A stretch of DNA of 24,387 nt from Seminavis robusta (lineage: Eukaryota > Bacillariophyta > Bacillariophyceae > Naviculales > Naviculaceae). Where the stretch lies: assembly GCA_903772945.1 (NCBI GenBank), contig CAICTM010001688.1, positions 1 through 24,387 on the forward strand. Direction: 5' to 3'. The notes under the pieces are model-generated. The model saw nothing but the letters and a program-made list of their open reading frames with translations. It did not search any database and was not told the origin of the DNA. Of this stretch, positions 19,975 through 24,387 are shown one piece after another. A program made the translations under genes and the position numbers. How positions within the stretch are numbered: the first letter of the stretch is position 1; the number at the start of each line of letters is the position of its first letter.

Positions 19975-20328
19975 CGTTTTTCACTCAGGATTTAAAAAAC
20001 ATCAAATTACCACGACTGGAAAAAGCCTTTTAATAATGCCCCTAAATCTTCGATAAGCCTTTAAACAAGCACTTTTTAAAGGAAACAAACCCCAAACAAA
20101 AAGCATTTACTAGTAGGTTCTCAAAACCAACCCTATTATTAAGCCTTCGTGTAATCCCCCCTAGAACAATCCCTTATCGGGAGCAAACAATCCCTTTAAT
20201 AAACAAACCCTTAAAACAATCCTTTAAAGCTTCAACAAGCCCTTTTAAACAAGCCTTAAAAGCAAGCCCTTAACTGCATTTGTACAGAAGTCAGTCGTGT
20301 AAAGTTTTAAAAGCCTGAGTGAAAAACG
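19975..20328. mobile_element. 354-bp MITE-like element filled with AAGCCCTT-type words
   Basis: Inverted ends at 19975-19989 and 20314-20328 match over 15 of 15 bases (CGTTTTTCACTCAGG). Looser pairing extends inward for about ten more bases through AT-rich sequence. The interior is dominated by variants of AAACAAGCCCTTTAA (for example 20226-20275) and related AAGCCTTT words. A 4-5 bp match, CCAG, lies near both ends but is offset, so the target duplication is uncertain. It has no coding capacity. It lies about 200 bp upstream of the LRR paralogue's start codon. The build parallels the elements at 7847-8271 and 9873-10277. Confidence 0.6.
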
Positions 20329-20529
20329 CCAGACGGTTGATTGGTGATATTAATATTATTATTATCGTTTTCTGTTGGAAGCTCCAGTAAGTTACGTGTT
20401 ACGTACGTGTTGCACTGGATCCCTGCCTGCATCGTGCCGTCCCCTCTCTGTCCCCGTCCTCAATAGCTCTCTCTAACCCATAGTAACTTTCCCCGTCTAC
20501 TTGATCCCTTTATCCATTGATGGACCACA
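20329..20529 (+). promoter_or_regulatory. Upstream region of the truncated LRR paralogue
   Basis: It contains an ATT microsatellite near 20349-20364 and GTTACGTGTTACGTACGTGT near 20391-20410, which includes a TACGTA palindrome. The last 26 bp before the ATG (CTTTATCCATTGATGGACCA type) resemble the sequence before the other LRR copy. Promoter function is inferred from position only. Confidence 0.3.
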
Positions 20530-21891
20530 ATGTCTAACAACAGCAGCAACAACAATGACAATTATGATGCAGATCTTCTCAAGATTGCGGAGTTGAGATT
20601 GCAGCTAGGAACTTCAGAAAAATGTCAAGAGGATGAGTCTAAACAAACCCAAGATGATCATGATGGTTCCTCGAGCCATTCTTCTCCTGAGCATAGTCTT
20701 GCTGCCACTGCTGCTGCCCCTCCTGCTGTCTCTCCTCTGCCAACATCAACCACCACAAGTGGCTTTGGTGTCAAAGAAAATACCACTGCTGCAAGTCTTG
20801 AGACAGCTGGAGACTTGGAGCTAGTCGAACTCACCCAAAAATTTGGCACAATATTACCGATGGGTGACAACAGCCACGACAGAACCACAGATGATGCACA
20901 TTCGCCACTACATACAATTCCAATGAGGCAACCCGAGTATTTTGGACAACCACAAACTTGTCCTGGTGCCTATGCTGTTGTTGGTCCATGTTTTGCTACT
21001 GACAGACAGAATCATTCAAATGCCGGTAGAAATACTGGTGCAAGTGAGGAAGGCTTTTACAATTGGATTGAAGAAATTGCAGACAATGATGTCACTGCGC
21101 ATCTAATAGACGATGAACAGCAGATAGACCTGTTACCCAATGCAGTGCCACTACCAACCAACCAGAGATCCAGAGCTTACTACTGGAGGCAAAAGTTGCT
21201 TTGTTCCCTTTCTGCTGAGGTCATTGTGGCTTTCCTTGCTGTATCTATTACTGTCCTGATCTTTGTGGTGACATCCAAACAAGGAAACAGAAATCAGCTA
21301 CGAAATCAAAATGGATCAATTCCTATTCCTGCAAGTCCTGTGGAAGTCGCAACAGCGCAGACATTTTTGGAGTCACTCAATCTACCTCAGTACACACAAA
21401 AGGCACTGGCAAACTCCAGATCTCCTCAGTCCAAGGCCTATCAATGGCTGGTCAACAACATCAACAACCAATCCTTCACCCAACAAGATCTACCAAAATG
21501 GAGACTAATACAAAGATTTGCTATGGCCACATTCTACTATTCCACGAAGGGGGACTATTGGGTGCAGCGTCGTGGCTGGCTGGATTGGGAGACTCATGAA
21601 TGCAGCTGGGAACAAATTTTAATATCCGCGAACTTCTCATTCTCTCCCGACCTGTGCTGTAACAAGATGGGAGAAATCAAAGCTTTGTCATTTTGGCATG
21701 CCAATAACATGGAAGGAACAATTCCTCCGGAGATTGCCTTGCTGGCGAAAAGCTTGCAATCATTTGAAGTGCATCAGCAATTGCAACTCAAGGGCACCAT
21801 CCCAAGTGTGGTTGGACTTCTGACAAAATTGACTGGATTAATAGTGAGTGTGACAGATATTGTTGGAACAATTGCAATACACGGCTCTTAG
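20530..21891 (+). pseudogene. Truncated LRR protein gene, inverted paralogue of the gene at 10341-12849
   Basis: The frame gives 453 codons, collinear with the N-terminal two thirds of the other copy and identical over long runs at DNA level (for example about 20930-21000). It has the same acidic, low-complexity N-terminus and the motif RQPEYFGQPQTCPGAYAVVG. Unlike the other copy, it keeps a single hydrophobic segment at about residues 231-247 (VIVAFLAVSITVLIFVV). With no signal peptide this suggests a type II membrane protein with extracellular LRRs. The LRRNT-like region and about two repeats follow (GTIPPEIALLA, GTIPSVVGLLTKL). Similarity ends near 21870, inside a repeat. The remaining codons to TAG at 21889-21891 come from unrelated sequence next to the retroelement. 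A product would lack most LRRs and the Cys-rich tail. Confidence 0.8.
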
Positions 21892-21892
21892 C

Positions 21893-24000
21893 CTTGTTCG
21901 CGACTCGATCCTAGATAGGGTTTGAGTTCGACTCATGACTGAGTCTTTCGTGGCAGTTCTTGCTCCTCCTTGTTTAACGGATTTCGACTCTGCATATCTG
22001 CCTTAAGCCTATTGTTCGTATGTCGTATCAAAACTCTTCTTGAGACTATCTACATGTCGCTGACAGCTGCAGAGTCGGAATGGAGAAGTTCTCCTTTTAT
22101 TGGTTTGCCTCTTTCGCCGGGAAAAATGCATGGTTCCACCCCGATGACATGGTAGTAAATCGACTTGATTCTTAGTCGAGAGAGTGTCTTGACATGATCA
22201 CGTCTTGCGCCCCCAAGTTCTTGGTGACGTGTAAATCACTTGATAATTCTATCATCGGTGAACTCAGGAATCCGATTGTGCCCTTACACTTCGTCGGGGT
22301 CTCAATTCCTTCAAGAAGCAGTCCGTATATGTTTGGACGCCCCCATGATATCATTCATTGAGTGAACTCTTAGCATGAGTTTGAGCATTAAGTTCCGGAT
22401 GCTTCTGATCCAGTAAGCAACAGAGTGTAACGGGTTTTCGTTCCCTTTCTCTCGTCTGTTAAAATCTAACATAGACGATAGTTTCGGGTCTCTTTTCTTG
22501 ATGATTGATTGGCCATGGACGAAGTACATGCTGAACATATCGTCAGGTCTAGTTGAGAGTTGCAAGGCAATTATCTAATTTGCCTGGACTTCGTTAGTTG
22601 CAAACAAATCTTGTTTACTATTTAGTGAGATATCTTCATCACTTAGGTATGAGAAACGGAACATGGTTCCGTTGAATCATCATCCTGCCTAATTCCTCAG
22701 ACGGAGATCTCTACGTCCGAATGATTGAAGTCGATTCGGCAAGCGCCTTGTCAACAGCAGCCATCTTTGTCCATCATGTTGATGGATCCAAACAGAGGAG
22801 TGTCCTCGTTGTCGGAGTTGTCAGACTTGCGCTTGGCAAACATGGTTGCATTCGCTTTTCTTCTTACGATCAGCCTTGACCGCAGCGTTGGAAACCTTCT
22901 TCATGAGGACGGGAGTTCCTTCTTGGTGTAGTTTTGGCGTCGTCGGACTGCGTTTCCAAGTCTTGTTCTTGTTGTACGCTGCTTGTTATTGTTGTCAGAC
23001 GAGGACTGAGACTTGGCCTTGAGCTTCTTCAAAGTCATGCAGTCAGCAGTTTGTGAGTGCTGGACTCGTGGTAGTCGCACCATTTTTCTTCGTTCTTGGA
23101 AGAGTGGTCGTTGTTGCGAGTAGACTGTACTTCTTGCTGTTGTTCTTCTTCGTAGGAGCTTGCTTGGATCACCGCCCTTGTCAAAGTCTTCGGAGGATTC
23201 CATGCTTCGCAGAATCCAATGGTTCTCCGATAGGAGCTGAGAAAGGATGAAGTCGTGTTCGTCCATCTTCTTCATCCACGAGCGTGGAATTCCATGACAA
23301 ACAATGCAATGACTTCGTCATGGTTCAACGTTTGGTTGGGTCCAAAAGGTGGTAGACGAGGAAGTTCATCGTTCATCCGACTGGGGTTGTTGACATAAGC
23401 CCGAGTAGACATATCAGCAGGCTTACGCATCTTGCGGCGCATGAAGCGTTTCTGCTTTCAAGAGCCTTGTAGGGACAGACCGCTTCGATACAGGCATTTA
23501 TGCCAAACGTAATGTCAGCGTCGTCCAAAGCAGGCTGAGCTGCCCGTTCCAGGCAGTCCTGGAAACGTGCTTGGAAAGTGGCTTCGTCTTCACCACCACG
23601 TACGTCGCGTGGAGGAATCCGTTGACTGCAATCTGGCGCAAGGCATTCCAACTACTTCACGGTGGCCTGCACACGCAGATTCGTAACTGCTCTTTGCAGA
23701 GCTAGAAGTCATCTCCTTGAGGAGGTTATGTTTGTCGGTAGGCGTAGCAATGGCGAGCCCAAGAAGACCTTCTCCATGCGTCCAGCCCACTTGATGTCTG
23801 CGGGAGTCTCAGATCCATGATGATTTGGACCTTGAAGGTGTACTTGGCGCTGTTAGCATCTGCTGGAACAGTGCGAAGTTGTTAGGTGGTAGAGCGAAAT
23901 CGTCGATTTCGCAGTCATCGTCGAGGTCGATGAGAGGAAGGATTGGTTTGTCGCGCAGCTTAGACCGAAGCTGGTGTATGCGTCTTTTTCAATCTTCATG
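21893..24000 (-). pseudogene. Decayed LTR retrotransposon gag and start of pol (probably Ty3/gypsy type)
   Basis: On the minus strand, frames join into a gag I recognise from diatoms. It begins LRSKLRDKPILPLIDLDDD, then FALPPNNFALFQQML, ETPADIKWAGRMEKVFLG and LAIATPTDKHNLLKEM. These are followed by ITFGINACIEAVCPYKALE, RKPADMSTR and NDELPRLPPFGPNQTLNHDE. A zinc knuckle of the form C-x2-H-x4-H-x4-C (WCDYHESSTH, then TADC) lies at 23037-23082, broken by a frame change, and is followed by LKKLKA. Beyond 22600 shorter pieces (HVTKNLGAQDVIMSRHSLD, then FTTMSSGWNHAFFP) suggest the protease to reverse-transcriptase link of a Ty3/gypsy element. No reverse transcriptase is present, because the similarity ends at the junction with the LRR gene. 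Many frameshifts and stops make it inactive. Confidence 0.7.
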
Positions 24001-24387
24001 TGAGGAATAGGTTGAGGTAGCTGAAAGCTATTGTGTTTGTTAACAAAATGCACTACGCTAAAAGCTAGTGTAAAGATCTTTCGAGTGTTTTGAGTTTGAG
24101 AGAATGAAAGTTATGAGAGGATTAGAAAGCTATGAAAACTAATCGACGAGAGAGAATCCACAATCAAAGGATCGTAATCTGAACTCCCGCGGGAGACTGT
24201 AGGGTGTGATAGAGTAGGTTGCGGTAGCAATCCTACTCACTCCACGATCCAAAAACGGAACGCGTGGAAGTTCGTCTAGCATTTATCTAGTAGCGTGGAA
24301 TCTCTCCACGCCAGCTAAATATCAGCGCGATGTTTCACCATCGACCTAGTATGACTAGCGTCATGAAACCCTGTCTCAATGACTATT
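24001..24387 (-). other. Probable leader and 5' LTR portion of the gag element
   Basis: This stretch lies immediately upstream of the gag frame on the minus strand, where the leader, primer-binding site and 5' LTR would be. Two hairpins are visible: GAGTAGG at 24212-24218 pairs with 24232-24238, and GCGTGGA at 24293-24299 pairs with 24305-24311. The LTR cannot be delimited because its partner copy is not in the window and the element may continue past the end. Confidence 0.35.

Overview
The window looks like a repeat-rich, gene-decayed stretch of a diatom nuclear genome. The best guess is a raphid pennate diatom such as Seminavis robusta or a relative; that is inference, not a search result. 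Supporting signs are short GT-AG introns (63 to 92 bp), an N-terminally extended leucine-rich-repeat (LRR) protein of a type I associate with pennate diatoms, a gene combining a C2H2-type finger with ankyrin repeats, and decayed Copia and gag-type retroelements matching diatom families I recall.

Layout. 190-1740 (+): decayed Copia pol (reverse transcriptase and RNase H). 2146-2418 (-): short frame resembling the replication-initiator (Rep) domain of CRESS-DNA replicons. 2443-2819: tandem repeats and a run of small foldbacks. 3690-5976 (-): broken tyrosine-recombinase-like gene. 5977-7795: no gene; foldbacks lie just before the next gene. 7796-9682 (+): ankyrin-type gene broken by a 425-bp inverted-repeat element and by point lesions. 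9873-10277: a second element of the same build. 10341-12849 (-): LRR protein gene, five exons, reading frame intact. 13737-15283 (+): finger/ankyrin gene, two exons, intact. 16073-17061 (-): broken BTB gene, head-to-head with 17058-17960 (+), a broken U-box/Sel1 gene carrying a 260-bp foldback insertion. 18181-19280 (-): decayed gene resembling TFIIE beta. 19975-20328: a third repeat-filled element. 20530-21891 (+): truncated inverted paralogue of the LRR gene. 21893-24000 (-): decayed gag-type LTR retrotransposon, with probable leader/LTR to the window end.

Only two genes look intact: the LRR gene and the finger/ankyrin gene. They are divergently transcribed from a shared 0.9-kb spacer. Comparing the two LRR copies shows that the intact one has lost exactly the membrane-spanning segment through a 33-bp in-frame deletion, while the truncated copy keeps it.

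The least familiar material is a set of non-autonomous elements (7847-8271, 9873-10277, 19975-20328). Each has terminal inverted repeats and an interior made almost wholly of one short word repeated on both strands, with a different word in each element. In the first, removing the element plus one copy of a CCA flank rejoins the host reading frame exactly.
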